Notes: generated by a model from the sequence alone, not told the origin. A DNA stretch of 64,000 nucleotides from an uncultured Microbulbifer sp. (GCF_947504145.1 NZ_CANNGQ010000003.1:186001-250000); one strand, 5' to 3'. Counted from the stretch's first letter, positions 1 through 9,382 are shown. Translations and numbers: made by a program.

Positions 1-70
1 GCACATCGCCCACCAGTTTCACCACGTAGATGCCCTGATGGTCGCCAACCATTATCTGCCCGGACTGCAT
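1..70 (-). CDS. STAS-domain anti-anti-sigma factor (5' end only)
   Basis: Only the first 23 codons lie in the window; the gene runs off the left edge. It starts with ATG at 68-70, preceded by a GAGG ribosome site six bases upstream. The visible residues (MQSGQIMVGDHQGIYVVKLV...) have the spacing and character of the first beta strands of small STAS proteins, which act as anti-anti-sigma factors and are dephosphorylated on a serine by PP2C phosphatases. The next gene upstream on the same strand encodes exactly such a phosphatase, and Pseudomonas genomes carry the same MlaA, RssB-like regulator, STAS order. Identity rests on this short N-terminus plus context, so it is probable and not proven; the phospho-acceptor serine is outside the window. 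Confidence 0.6.
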   Translation of the reverse strand, partial: MQSGQIMVGDHQGIYVVKLVGDV

Positions 71-479
71 AGTAACCTCTAGCGCACCCTGCTCTTATCC
101 CGAGCTAGGGGCGAGATGGATGAGTTGCGGCTTGTGACCGCGGCACAGTTCCTTGTGCAAGCCTAGCGCATTTGCACCAATCCAGGGACTAATTGCCAAG
201 GACTGGCACGATAGAGCCAGAAGTGGGGCGGAGCTTACTCCTGCCCACCGGTGCTGACAAGACCAGTGTGAACCGGTTAGCAGGTGTGACCGGAAAGTCC
301 GGTACTTTATGTTTCCGGGCTCTCCAGGTACCTCAGGAAAATCGGTTCACGGGGCCAGTTTCCGACACTTATCGTGAATGCGGCATGAATAAGGCAGGCA
401 TTCTCGATGAGCAGCCCGAAATGTAATGACGCTGGCCGAGAGTAAGAAAAATGCAGCAAAAAGCGGGCCGGAACAGCGC
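71..479. other. Intergenic stretch between the STAS and regulator genes
   Basis: About 410 bases without a convincing gene. A short plus-strand reading frame (193-426) has no ribosome site and a protein unlike any family known to me, so I do not call it. The only structures seen are a small hairpin around 289-305 (ACCGGA/TCCGGT) and the STAS ribosome site at the left end. It may hold a separate promoter for the STAS gene. Confidence 0.5.
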
Positions 480-1682
480 TTAACGCTCGTCCTGGCGCAG
501 GGTGAGAATGGTAATGTCGTCGGGGAAGGATTCGGCAGTATCAACCTTTAGCGCAGAGCAGAGGCTGTCGAGATCACCGCGGCTGCGGTCGATGTATTGC
601 AGCAGGATCTCTTCTTTTTCCAGAAGGTCTCCCGGCAGCAATTCCAGCACACCATCAGAGCAGGCCACAAGACGCCAGCTCGCTGGCAGGCTGCGGTGCC
701 GCACCTCCCAGCCGCCGTGCTCGAACAGCCCCAGTGGGCGCCCTTTTCCGCTAAGCCACTCGGCACCGCCACTGGTGACCAGGGCTGGCATGGGTACCTG
801 ACCGGCCACCGCGTAATGCAACTGACGGGCGCGGCTGTCCACCACCCCCACAAACATGCTGGCATGCTTGTCGAGCCGCGTGGCGAGCAGCTCACTGTTG
901 ATCATTTCCAGAATGTCGGTGAGATCCCGATCGAGGTTGTTCAACTGGCTGAACAGCGGGCGCTCGCGCAACAGGTGCATGATGCTGTGCTTGATCAACG
1001 CGGTCACCAGTGCGGAAGAGACACCGTGCCCGGACACATCCACCAGGTAGAAGGCCACAAAGCGCTCGCCGAACAGCCCGTAGTCGATGAAGTCGCCACT
1101 CAGATACAGAGATGGCTGCAGACGGTAGGCGGCCTTGATACCAGCCGGGTATTCATAGGGAGTGCGCGGGAGCAGGTGCTGCTGCAATTGACGGCCAGCT
1201 TCGTGATCCCGCTGCAGTAGCTCGATATGCTCTTTCAACTCACGATTGCGCGATTCCAGTTGCTCGCGGTATTCGCAGTTCTCCGCCGCCAGATCCCGCG
1301 CCTCCATGATCCGCGTCACCGCGTGATCGATCACGCTCTCATCGGCAATGGGCTTTAGTAAGTAATCACTCGCCCCCAGGCGCAACGCCTGCACTACGTC
1401 GTCCACTTCGCTGTTGGACGCCAGCACCACCACCGGCGTCCCTGGCGAAAGGTGCTTCACCTTGCGCAGCACCTCCAGCCCGCCCATATCCGGCAGGTGC
1501 AGGTCGGTAATCACCAGCTGGTACTGGTCGGGGGTAAACTGGCCGATGGCCTGGACGCCATTTTCCAGCAGAGTCACGGTATAACCGAGACGCGTGAGGG
1601 CACCCTGTACCAGATCGCAGGACGGCGACGCCGAATCGATCAGAAGTAGGGTGTGACGTGCACGATCAGAAATCGTATTCAT
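480..1682 (-). CDS. Response regulator with PP2C (SpoIIE/RsbU-type) phosphatase domain, RssB-like
   Basis: A 400-residue cytoplasmic two-domain protein. Residues about 10-125 are a CheY-like receiver with the phosphorylatable Asp60 (in VITDLHLPD) and the conserved Lys of DYLLKPI. A coiled linker (about 130-175) leads to a PP2C-type serine phosphatase domain (about 185-395) that keeps the metal-binding acidic motifs SGDF, DVSGHG, SDG and DDIT, so it should be catalytically active, unlike the degenerate domain of E. coli RssB. The likely job is to dephosphorylate the STAS protein encoded downstream and so control a partner-switching or general stress output. I chose ATG 1682, which is where receiver homology begins; it overlaps the end of the MlaA gene by 17 bases, suggesting translational coupling. 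A longer frame reaches 1718 but adds residues unlike a receiver. Confidence 0.85.
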   Translation of the reverse strand: MNTISDRARHTLLLIDSASPSCDLVQGALTRLGYTVTLLENGVQAIGQFTPDQYQLVITDLHLPDMGGLEVLRKVKHLSPGTPVVVLASNSEVDDVVQALRLGASDYLLKPIADESVIDHAVTRIMEARDLAAENCEYREQLESRNRELKEHIELLQRDHEAGRQLQQHLLPRTPYEYPAGIKAAYRLQPSLYLSGDFIDYGLFGERFVAFYLVDVSGHGVSSALVTALIKHSIMHLLRERPLFSQLNNLDRDLTDILEMINSELLATRLDKHASMFVGVVDSRARQLHYAVAGQVPMPALVTSGGAEWLSGKGRPLGLFEHGGWEVRHRSLPASWRLVACSDGVLELLPGDLLEKEEILLQYIDRSRGDLDSLCSALKVDTAESFPDDITILTLRQDER

Positions 1683-2619
1683 CCAGGTCGCCGCCAAAAT
1701 CGTCTTCCTGCTCACCATCGTTGATCAGGAACTCACGCCGTTGCAGGTAGGCATCGCGCATCAGCACGTAGCGGTCACCCTGCAGCAAGGATTCCGCCTG
1801 CAGCAGGCTCGCTCGAAGTTGAATCAAATCAAGGGTTTTCAACGTATTCTCTACGGCGTTGTCGTCCAGGTACGTCAAAGGATTGGTGTACCACTCCACC
1901 ACTTCCGCGGGAGCATCGCGCACCGTGGATGGGCCGAGGAAAGGCACTACCAGATAGGGTCCGGAAGACATGCCCCACACCGCCAGGGTTTGGCCAAAGT
2001 CTTCGCCGTCGCTTCGCTCAAGGCCCATGTGCTGAGCCACATCGAACAGGCCGACGAGCCCTACGGTGCTATTTACCAGGAAGCGGCCGGTGTCATTACC
2101 CGCCTGCCCCCACTTCCACTGCAGGACGTTATTCAGGACATTATTGACTTCGTGCAGATTGGAAAAAAAGTTGGAGATGCCCGTCTGCATGAAGTGCGGC
2201 GTTACCTGCCGGTAGCTCACCGCCGCCGGCTTCAGGAACCAGCGATCCGCCGTATCATTGAAACGGAACATGGCGCGATTGAAGCCCTCCCAGGGGTCGC
2301 GATCTTCCGGCTCTTCCACACTGGAAAATTCATCGGCCGGGTCGAAGCCATACTCGCTCTCGAGCTCCGAGCCAAAGTCGTCTTCGAACTCGGAACCCGC
2401 ATCGTCTTCGCCGGCACCAAAATCATCTACCGCAACCTCACCTGCGCCACCTGAATCGGTTGCACTCGCGGGCTCAGAGGCAGCGGGCTGAGAAGACGTG
2501 GCTGCTGGCGCTTCGTCCGGCAGTTCCGCAAATGGATCTGACGCATCCTGCGCCATTGCCAGGGGAGCGGACAGTACGGCCGCCAAAGCCCAGGCTGTTA
2601 GGTGTGTGCGTTCAAGCAA
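1666..2619 (-). CDS. mlaA: MlaA/VacJ, outer-membrane phospholipid retrograde transport component
   Basis: MlaA sits in the outer membrane with a porin and passes misplaced phospholipids from the outer leaflet to periplasmic MlaC. The family core is clear (residues about 105-290: DPWEGFNRAMFRFND, RFLVNSTVGLVGLFD, SGPYLVVPFLGPST). I chose the TTG start at 2619, which has a GAGGAG site seven bases upstream and gives a normal signal peptide ending LAMAQ; the ATG at 2706 would place about 30 unlikely residues before it. Length is then 317 residues, longer than the E. coli protein because of an acidic low-complexity insert (about 25-100, rich in E, D, S and A) between signal and core. Oddly, there is no lipobox cysteine, although MlaA is classically a lipoprotein. 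It is the first gene of a unit with the phosphatase regulator. Confidence 0.88.
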   Translation of the reverse strand: MLERTHLTAWALAAVLSAPLAMAQDASDPFAELPDEAPAATSSQPAASEPASATDSGGAGEVAVDDFGAGEDDAGSEFEDDFGSELESEYGFDPADEFSSVEEPEDRDPWEGFNRAMFRFNDTADRWFLKPAAVSYRQVTPHFMQTGISNFFSNLHEVNNVLNNVLQWKWGQAGNDTGRFLVNSTVGLVGLFDVAQHMGLERSDGEDFGQTLAVWGMSSGPYLVVPFLGPSTVRDAPAEVVEWYTNPLTYLDDNAVENTLKTLDLIQLRASLLQAESLLQGDRYVLMRDAYLQRREFLINDGEQEDDFGGDLDEYDF

Positions 2620-2805
2620 TTCCCTGCTCCTCGCAAAATGGCTTGTGAAATAAGCGTGCAGCACAGGTGCGCCATACAAGCATGTAAGGTAGTTTCGATG
2701 ATTCAAACCAGAGTCTGTTTCCGTTTGCGCGATATTACCACTGGCCGCTTAGCCAGCATAGCAGCTGGCAGTTTGGCCAAGAACGCTGACAGGTTTTATA
2801 AGGGT

Positions 2806-3627
2806 TTAAATAGAAGACCTGAAGCCGGCGAGAATATCCAAGCTGTGAAGCTTTCGCAGAATATCGCCGCCAAACTCCACAACTTGTTCCGGCTGAGGAT
2901 GCTGTATATCTGCAGCGAGCGTCTCCAGTAGTTCTCGCCCGGTAGCCGCCCCGTTTTCCCGTTGAGACTGAACCAGGGACAACAGGTGCGAAGTGACCGC
3001 ATTGGCCTCCAGGAACGCGACTGTATCAGCGCGATTGCGGTATACAACCAGAAATGTGGGCGTTTGCGGTGGATCGACAGGCTGAAACGCCGGACCAATA
3101 TGATGCACCGGAAACTGGTAGCTGAGATTCCACGCCAAAGGCGAGGCAACTGGCGAAAGCTCCAACACCTGCCTATCGGTGTAGGTCTCCGCCAGTCCAG
3201 TGGGAAATTCCTCTTCGCTCACATCCAGTGCCAGTTCCACCCACTCGTAGTGGGCAAGCTCCAGCATATATGGCGGATCCTGCTCGCTCTCCGTAAATTC
3301 CCCCCGCTCAGTCTGCAGGTACTGCAGGAACTCTTCGCTAATCTGCAGGAAGTACGGGCTGTGAGACTGATGGCGGTGCACAAAATCGCGCACCATGGCA
3401 TGCCAGCGCTCGTTGTCAAAAATACTGCGCAGTACCGGGAAGCCACCGGCGATAAAGGATTCAATATTGTTGTAAATCAGGTCGCGATAGATGCCCATAC
3501 GGCGCTCTTCGATGCCCGCTGGCGCCACTACCGCTTGTGGTGCTCTCAGGTGTGCCGCGAAATACCCCTGCATTAGCTGAAAACCGGCCTGATATTTTTC
3601 GTTTTTCTCGCGCTGATCAACGGCCAT
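2806..3627 (-). CDS. hvfC: HvfC, DUF2063-family partner in bufferin RiPP maturation
   Basis: A 273-residue soluble protein of the DUF2063 (putative DNA-binding domain) family, now known as HvfC. In characterised hvf/bufferin and related MNIO operons this protein binds the precursor and presents it to the iron enzyme. Residues about 10-115 form the DUF2063 domain ([50 protein letters not shown]); the rest is a second alpha/beta domain typical of the longer HvfC form. ATG 3627 overlaps the end of hvfB by 11 bases, a strong sign of coupled translation. It is the last gene of the hvf run; MlaA follows after about 190 bases. No DoxX-type hvfD gene follows. Confidence 0.88.
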   Translation of the reverse strand: MAVDQREKNEKYQAGFQLMQGYFAAHLRAPQAVVAPAGIEERRMGIYRDLIYNNIESFIAGGFPVLRSIFDNERWHAMVRDFVHRHQSHSPYFLQISEEFLQYLQTERGEFTESEQDPPYMLELAHYEWVELALDVSEEEFPTGLAETYTDRQVLELSPVASPLAWNLSYQFPVHHIGPAFQPVDPPQTPTFLVVYRNRADTVAFLEANAVTSHLLSLVQSQRENGAATGRELLETLAADIQHPQPEQVVEFGGDILRKLHSLDILAGFRSSI

Positions 3628-4492
3628 GCATCACCTCCGCCCGAAGGGGCTGCTCGCCCTGACCTCGACTCCCGGCGGACGTCTGATAAGCACGAATACG
3701 CTCGACCTCTTCGCACAATTCCAGCAGTGGCGGAATGTTGAAGTCTCTTTCCAGCAATGTGGGGATGGGCCCGAAAACCTCATACGCACGCTGTAGCAAT
3801 TGCCACACCGGGTCAATTACCGGCGCGCCGTGGGTATCCACCTTGAGATCGTCTGCCTCATCGAAATGACCCGCCACGTGAGCGTAACGGATGCGCTTCC
3901 CGGGCAAACCCATCAGGAAGGATTCCGCATCATAACGGTGGTTGATGGCGTTAACGTAGATATTGTTGACATCCAGGAGCAGATCGCAATCCGCCTCCTC
4001 TAGCACAGCCTTAAGGAATTCCAGTTCCGACATTTCCTGCCCGGGTGCCGCGTAATAGGAGACATTCTCCATGGCGATACGCTGCTCCAGAATATCCTGC
4101 ACTCGCCGGATTCGGCCGGCCACATAGTGCACCGCTTCTTCGGTAAAGGGGATGGGAAGCAGATCGTACAGGTGTCCCTGATCAGAACAGTAACTCAGGT
4201 GTTCACTGTAACAGCGAATATTGTGATCGCGGATAAACTGCTTGATGGCCCGCACCAAATCCTCATCCAGCGGGGCTGGTGCACCGATAGATAATGACAG
4301 ACCGTGAATCACGAAGGGAAAACGCTCGGTAAATTCGCGAAACCAGCGGCCGTAGCGCCCGCCCACACCAATCCAGTTTTCCGGCGCGACTTCGAGGAAA
4401 TCGACCTGATCGACGGTCAATGTTTCGCCCATCATGGACCGCCTCAAGCCGAGGCCAGCGCCGTGAACGGGATAGTGATTGGATGTGCGCAT
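3617..4492 (-). CDS. hvfB: HvfB, MNIO (DUF692) iron oxygenase that modifies the HvfA precursor
   Basis: A 291-residue TIM-barrel protein of the multinuclear non-heme iron-dependent oxidative enzyme family (DUF692), related to MbnB and TglH. These enzymes use a di- or tri-iron centre to rearrange cysteines of a peptide precursor. Candidate metal ligands lie in the expected motifs: [11 protein letters not shown] (about 60), CYSEHLSYC (about 95), AMENVSYY (about 145), [15 protein letters not shown] (about 180), HVAGHFDE (about 215), DTHG and LLERD. For H. influenzae HvfB the published product is an oxazolone-thioamide on the Cys of EGKCG motifs. ATG 4492 is the first methionine before the conserved GAGLGLRR; the frame extends to a TTG at 4558 with no family support. 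It lies 113 bases after hvfA and overlaps hvfC. Confidence 0.92.
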   Translation of the reverse strand: MRTSNHYPVHGAGLGLRRSMMGETLTVDQVDFLEVAPENWIGVGGRYGRWFREFTERFPFVIHGLSLSIGAPAPLDEDLVRAIKQFIRDHNIRCYSEHLSYCSDQGHLYDLLPIPFTEEAVHYVAGRIRRVQDILEQRIAMENVSYYAAPGQEMSELEFLKAVLEEADCDLLLDVNNIYVNAINHRYDAESFLMGLPGKRIRYAHVAGHFDEADDLKVDTHGAPVIDPVWQLLQRAYEVFGPIPTLLERDFNIPPLLELCEEVERIRAYQTSAGSRGQGEQPLRAEVMHGR

Positions 4493-4549
4493 GGTGGGAG
4501 CCCGGCTTATGTTGTTTGCCCCCGTGAACAGGTGTTTTGTCCAGGGGGA

Positions 4550-4576
4550 CAGCAACAACCCGGCACTGGGCCGGGC
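4550..4576 (-). terminator. Hairpin between hvfA and hvfB, possible attenuator
   Basis: On the minus strand CCCGGC and GCCGGG arms with a five-base loop (CCAGT) form a six-pair GC stem (4559-4575) followed by TTGTTGCT, a weak T-rich tail. It lies after the precursor gene and before the maturase genes, where partial termination would give more precursor than enzyme. Function is inferred from position and shape only. Confidence 0.5.
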
Positions 4577-4605
4577 TGTTTGGAGGAATCTACGCTAGCG
4601 GTTGA

Positions 4606-4941
4606 TTAACCGCCGCATTTGCCCTCGCCACATTTACCTTCTTTTTTCTTGCCTTCCTTTTTGCCTTCGCCACATTTACCTTCGCCGCACTTACCTTCTT
4701 TTTTCTTGCCTTCTCCGCACTTGCCTTCGCCGCATTTACCCTCTTTTTTCTTGCCCTCACCACATTTGCCTTCACCGCACTTACCTTCTTTCTTCTTGCC
4801 GTCATCCGCCATTTTCAGGTTGTAGCCGGCAGTCAGTTCGGTAGCGGTAAAAGGGTTGGCGGTTGCTGAAGTGCTCATGGCAGCAGACGCGATAAAAGCA
4901 GCACCGACAGCGGCTGCGATCGGCAGATTTTTCTTGTTCAT
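4606..4941 (-). CDS. hvfA: HvfA, copper-binding bufferin RiPP precursor with eight EGKCG motifs
   Basis: A 111-residue precursor with a signal peptide (about 1-28, ending ATA/ANP), the family motif NPFTATELTAGY just after it, and then a lysine-rich tail from about residue 48. The tail contains EGKCG eight times, arranged as four pairs split by EGKKK or EGKKEGKKK spacers, and all eight cysteines of the protein lie in these motifs. In the Haemophilus homologue HvfB/HvfC convert such cysteines to copper-binding oxazolone-thioamide groups; bufferins are exported to the periplasm and sequester excess copper. ATG 4941 has an AGGAG site seven bases upstream; an in-frame TTG at 4947 is less likely. 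First gene of hvfABC. No copper-regulator site could be recognised upstream. Confidence 0.92.
   Translation of the reverse strand: MNKKNLPIAAAVGAAFIASAAMSTSATANPFTATELTAGYNLKMADDGKKKEGKCGEGKCGEGKKKEGKCGEGKCGEGKKKEGKCGEGKCGEGKKEGKKKEGKCGEGKCGG
4610..4806 (-). repeat. In-gene tandem repeat encoding KKKEGKCGEGKCGEG units
   Basis: The 3' half of hvfA is an imperfect repeat of about 45 bases per unit, each unit coding a lysine spacer and two EGKCG motifs. Four units are present; the last spacer is lengthened (EGKKEGKKK). Slippage here could change the number of copper-binding sites between strains. Confidence 0.85.
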
Positions 4942-5208
4942 ATTCAAGCTCCTATTGGAAGTTTCAGATGCGGGTACTCACTCAAGGGTACCAAAAGTCA
5001 CTAAAAGGATACTGAGAGGCCGTTCACTTCACGCCCCCTGGCGTCATTTACCACGCCGGGCGCGAAAACCGCCGTTCCCGGATTATAGTGCCCCGGAACC
5101 GAGTTGCCTTCAAAGTTCGACCAGCGGTTCAGAAATCGGGTTCAACTGTCGCAGCCCAAAGCGTGAACCAGGTCCGAAAGAGGCTGAGGTCGCTTGAGTC
5201 CGGTGAGA

Positions 5209-8200
5209 TCAGTAGCCAAGATCTGCCCAGAACTTGCGCAAGCGCTTGATCGATACCGGCATCTGGGTTTTCAGTGTCTGCGCGAACAGGGAAACGCGGA
5301 ATTCCTCCAGCATCCAGCGGTATTCCACCAGCCGGGGATCGCCCGCCATCAAAATGAGATCACTCTTACTCGCGAGCGCCTGATAGGGTTCTTCCGCTTC
5401 CTGGAACTCGGCAGTGAGGCGGCGATCTCGATTTGGATCGAGGGCGGCCTTCTCCAGCCGCACCTCGATGCCTTTCAGGTAGCGGCCGTACTGACGCAAC
5501 ATTTCAAGCGGAACCTGGAACAGCACACCACGGTAGAAGAGCCCGCTCAACTGGCGATTGATATCCCCTACCGCCATGGCCACGGCCAGATTTTTCTGCT
5601 GTTTGATCTGTTTGCGCAGCGGCACCAGTTGCGACAGCGCTTTTACCAGCAGATCAGCAATTTCCTGCGCTGTGGCGATCAGTCTGTCCCGCTGTTCCAG
5701 CGCGCTGAGAAAGTCTGCCTGGGTGCGGGGCCAGCTTTCATCGGTCCAGAAACATTCCCGCACTGCCGCCATCAGAATATCGTCCGCTACGTCTTCCCGT
5801 CGCCCCAGGTCTGCAGCACTCAGGCCGAGCTCTTTGCCTTTCAGCAATTCCTTGCGCAGGTATTTTACCGGTTCGGATAAATGCAGGATGGCGAGGCGGC
5901 AGATACCGGCGCGGGTAACGCGCTTTGCTTCTTCCGGGTTATCCAGTAGTTTGAGTGCAACACTATCCTTACTGGCGATCAGGGCCGGGTAAGCACGCAC
6001 CTTGAGCCCACCTTGATCCAGCTGGTAAGTTTCCGGCAAACCACCGAAGTCCCACTCGGTAATACCTTCGCGCTCGAAGTCGTCACCGGCACTGGCCAGC
6101 TCCTGCTGTACCCGGTCGCGATAGCGGGCCTGAAGTGTTTCCAGGTCCCGCCCCTGATCCAGCAGCTGGCCTTTTTCGTCCAGCACCTGGATATTAAACC
6201 GGTAGAAATCTTCAACGCCCTGCTCTGCCTGCAGCCAGGCATCCTCCGGTAACTCCTGCGCGGTCTGACGCTTCAGTTCGTGGGCGAGCGCCTGCCACAG
6301 GGGAGTACTGCCTGGCTGCAGTCGCGGCAACGCCTTATCTACCGCCGCGGGCACTGGTACAAAGTACTTTCGGTACTGTTTGGGCAGGTTTTTGATCAGC
6401 GCAATACACTTGTCCCGCAGGATTCCCGGCACCACCCATTGCAGGCGCGCGGCGGGTACCTGGTGCAAAGCGCCTACGGGCACCTGAATGCTGACACCGT
6501 CCTCGATACTGCCGGGCTCGAAGTGGTAGCTGAGCGGGTATTCAATGCCGCCACTGGTCAGGGAATCCGGAAACTGCGCCTCGCCCACATGGTCCGCGTC
6601 CTGCTGCATCATCAGGTCACGGGGCAAAAACAGTAACTCAGGATCTTTCTGCTCCACCTGTTTGCGCCACTTTTCAAAGCCGGCCAGGTTGACTACGTCA
6701 GGCGGTACCCGCTCGTCGAAGAAGCGGTACACCACTTCGTCGTCCACCAGGATATCCCGGCGGCGGGACTTGGCTTCCAGGTCTTCGAGTTCTTCCAGCA
6801 ACGCTTTGTAGTGTCGGATAAATTTACCCTTGCCACGATAGCGCTGCTCAACCAAAGCCTCGCGAATAAATACCTCGCGCGCGACAACCGGGTCCAGCTT
6901 GCCGAAGTGGATACGCTGCTTTTCCACCAGAACCAGGCCGTACAGGGTGACCTTCTCAAAGGCCATCACGGCACCGGAGCGCGGGTTGTAATGCGGCTCA
7001 AAATAATTGCGCTTGACCAGGTGATCGGCGCATTCCAGAACCCAGTCCGGCTCGATTTTCCCCACGGTATGCGCGAACAGACGGCTGGTTTCCAGCAGCT
7101 GTGCCGCTACCACCCAGCGCGGCGGCTTCTTGTACTGGCCGGAGCCGGGAAAGATATGGAAGCGGCGGTTGCGGCAGCCGAGGAACTCTTTGTTTTCATC
7201 CCGCGCGCCAATATTGTCCAGCAACCCGGGCAGAATCGCCTTGTGCACATTCGCGTAAAGCGCCGGCTCCCGGTTCAGCTTCAGGTCGCTCCCGGCTTCA
7301 TTTAAGCCGCGGATTGCCAGACGCAGCTGGTGGTGAATATCTCGCCACTCGCGCAGCCGCTGCCAGGAAAGAAAGTTTTTCTGGCACCATTTGCGCAGCT
7401 GGTTCTGACTCAGCTCCTGGCGCTGAGCCTCAAACCCGTCCCACAAGTTGACCAGGCTCATAAAGTCGGACTGCTCGTGTTGCCACTGCCTGTGCTTTTC
7501 GTCTGAGGCCTGACGCTTTTCTGCAGGCCGCTCACGTGGGTCCTGAACAGCCAGCGCGCTGACGATGATCAACAGTTCGCGCAGGCTGCCGGCAGGCCCG
7601 GACTCCATCAACATACGTCCCAGACGCGGGTCCAGTGGCAAACGCGATAATGCGCGGCCCAGCTTGGTGACCTGGCCTTTTCCGTCAACCGCTTTCAGTT
7701 CCTGTAGCAGGTTATAGCCATCGTTGATCAGACGCTGATCCGGCGGATCCACAAACGGAAAATCGCGAATATCACCGATGCGCAGCTGCAACATCTGTAA
7801 AATTACCGCCGCCAGATTGGTGCGCAGGATTTCCGCATCGGTAAATTCCCCGCGCTGGATAAAATCGCTCTCTTCATACAAGCGAATACACACACCGGCG
7901 CTGACCCGGCCACAGCGACCAGCGCGCTGGTTGGCGCTGGCCTGGGAGATGGCCTCGACTGGCAAGCGCTGGATTTTGCTGCGGTAGCTGTAGCGGCTGA
8001 TGCGCGCCGTACCCGGGTCAATCACATAGCGAATCCCGGGTACGGTAATAGAAGTTTCCGCCACGTTGGTTGCGAGCACGACCCTGCGCCCTTTATGGGC
8101 GGCAAATACCCGGCTCTGCTCGGCAAGGCTGAGGCGCGCATACAGTGGCAGCACGTCGAGATGGGGCAGATTGGCATCCCGCAGCGCCTTGGCGCACTCG

Positions 8201-9123
8201 CGGATTTCCCGCTCACCACTCATAAACACCAGAATGTCACCGCCGCGACGGGGTGAGGATTTTTCTTCGTACAGCAGCTCTTCTACCGCACCGACGATCT
8301 GCTCATTCAGGTCGGCATCACTGTCTGCCGGCGGGCGATAGTGGATATCCACCGGGTAGGTGCGGCCGGAGACTTCAATGATGGGGGCATCGTCAAAATG
8401 CTTTGAAAACTTCTCCAGGTCGATGGTAGCGGAGGTGATGATCAGCTTCAGATCCGGGCGCTTCGGCAGCAGGGTTTTCAGGTAGCCGAGCAGAAAATCG
8501 ATATTGAGGCTGCGCTCGTGGGCCTCATCGATAATCAGCGTGTCGTAGTGGTTGAGCAGCGGGTCCCGCTGGATTTCCGCCAGCAGGATACCGTCCGTCA
8601 TCAGCTTGATATGGGTGTGTTCGGTACTCTGGTCGGTAAAGCGCACCTGGTAGCCCACAGAATCGCCAAGAGACTGGCCCAGCTCTTCCGCAATCCGGTT
8701 GGCGACCGTACGCGCGGCGATCCGCCGCGGCTGGGTGTGGCCGATCTGGCCAAAGATCCCGCGTCCCAGCTCCAGGCAGACTTTCGGCAACTGGGTAGTC
8801 TTGCCCGAGCCGGTCTCCCCCGCCACCACTACCACCTGGTTGGCCGCTATCACCTCCGCAATTTCTTCCCGCCGCGCTACCACCGGCAGCCCTTCCGGCC
8901 ATTCCACCTTCGGCAGCTTCTGCCGACGCGCTTCTGCCAGGGCCACGGAAGCCGCCACGCGGGTTTCCAGCTGGGCAACCATCTTGTCCGCAGGCTTACC
9001 CTCTTTCAGCCGACGCCTGGCGTTCTGGAGGGTGCGCTGCAACTCCAAGCGGTCGCGCCCCATACACTGGGGGAGCAACTGCTGATACGGCTGCAGATTG
9101 GGCGGGGTGGATTCTCGACTCAT
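5209..9123 (-). CDS. hrpA: HrpA, DEAH-box ATP-dependent RNA helicase
   Basis: A 1304-residue protein, close to the 1300 residues of E. coli HrpA. The N-terminal motor has Walker A GETGSGKTTQ (about 102), DEAH (about 198) and SAT (about 230), then the second RecA domain with QRAGRCGR, the helicase-associated HA2 and OB domains, and the long C-terminal DUF3418 region typical of HrpA. In E. coli HrpA acts on ribosomes stalled or collided on mRNA. ATG 9123 begins MSRESTPPNL; no strong ribosome site is visible. It stands alone, divergent from the POT transporter gene, and ends about 260 bases before hvfA on the same strand. Confidence 0.96.
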   Translation of the reverse strand: MSRESTPPNLQPYQQLLPQCMGRDRLELQRTLQNARRRLKEGKPADKMVAQLETRVAASVALAEARRQKLPKVEWPEGLPVVARREEIAEVIAANQVVVVAGETGSGKTTQLPKVCLELGRGIFGQIGHTQPRRIAARTVANRIAEELGQSLGDSVGYQVRFTDQSTEHTHIKLMTDGILLAEIQRDPLLNHYDTLIIDEAHERSLNIDFLLGYLKTLLPKRPDLKLIITSATIDLEKFSKHFDDAPIIEVSGRTYPVDIHYRPPADSDADLNEQIVGAVEELLYEEKSSPRRGGDILVFMSGEREIRECAKALRDANLPHLDVLPLYARLSLAEQSRVFAAHKGRRVVLATNVAETSITVPGIRYVIDPGTARISRYSYRSKIQRLPVEAISQASANQRAGRCGRVSAGVCIRLYEESDFIQRGEFTDAEILRTNLAAVILQMLQLRIGDIRDFPFVDPPDQRLINDGYNLLQELKAVDGKGQVTKLGRALSRLPLDPRLGRMLMESGPAGSLRELLIIVSALAVQDPRERPAEKRQASDEKHRQWQHEQSDFMSLVNLWDGFEAQRQELSQNQLRKWCQKNFLSWQRLREWRDIHHQLRLAIRGLNEAGSDLKLNREPALYANVHKAILPGLLDNIGARDENKEFLGCRNRRFHIFPGSGQYKKPPRWVVAAQLLETSRLFAHTVGKIEPDWVLECADHLVKRNYFEPHYNPRSGAVMAFEKVTLYGLVLVEKQRIHFGKLDPVVAREVFIREALVEQRYRGKGKFIRHYKALLEELEDLEAKSRRRDILVDDEVVYRFFDERVPPDVVNLAGFEKWRKQVEQKDPELLFLPRDLMMQQDADHVGEAQFPDSLTSGGIEYPLSYHFEPGSIEDGVSIQVPVGALHQVPAARLQWVVPGILRDKCIALIKNLPKQYRKYFVPVPAAVDKALPRLQPGSTPLWQALAHELKRQTAQELPEDAWLQAEQGVEDFYRFNIQVLDEKGQLLDQGRDLETLQARYRDRVQQELASAGDDFEREGITEWDFGGLPETYQLDQGGLKVRAYPALIASKDSVALKLLDNPEEAKRVTRAGICRLAILHLSEPVKYLRKELLKGKELGLSAADLGRREDVADDILMAAVRECFWTDESWPRTQADFLSALEQRDRLIATAQEIADLLVKALSQLVPLRKQIKQQKNLAVAMAVGDINRQLSGLFYRGVLFQVPLEMLRQYGRYLKGIEVRLEKAALDPNRDRRLTAEFQEAEEPYQALASKSDLILMAGDPRLVEYRWMLEEFRVSLFAQTLKTQMPVSIKRLRKFWADLGY

Positions 9124-9382
9124 ATGACTGCTTATTCAGAGCTCTTCAGGGGAAAGTAGCAAACCGGCGATTATACCTGCTGGGGACCACCGGGGTCTGC
9201 GCCTACACTTGCGGGCGCCGCACTCAGACAGCAAGCCTGATCTATACTCAGGTCATTGGCGCACATTACAACCCTCAAGTTGAGCCCCGTGCGCAACAAA
9301 TTTTCAGCCTAAAGCCACGATTGAGCCGTGCTTGCCACCGCGAGCCCGCAACCCCCAAGCGCGAAGATGTTCAGGAGCGCCC

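Noticed and set aside
193..426. A small plus-strand frame near the left end
   Set aside because: No ribosome site, no recognisable protein, composition like non-coding DNA.
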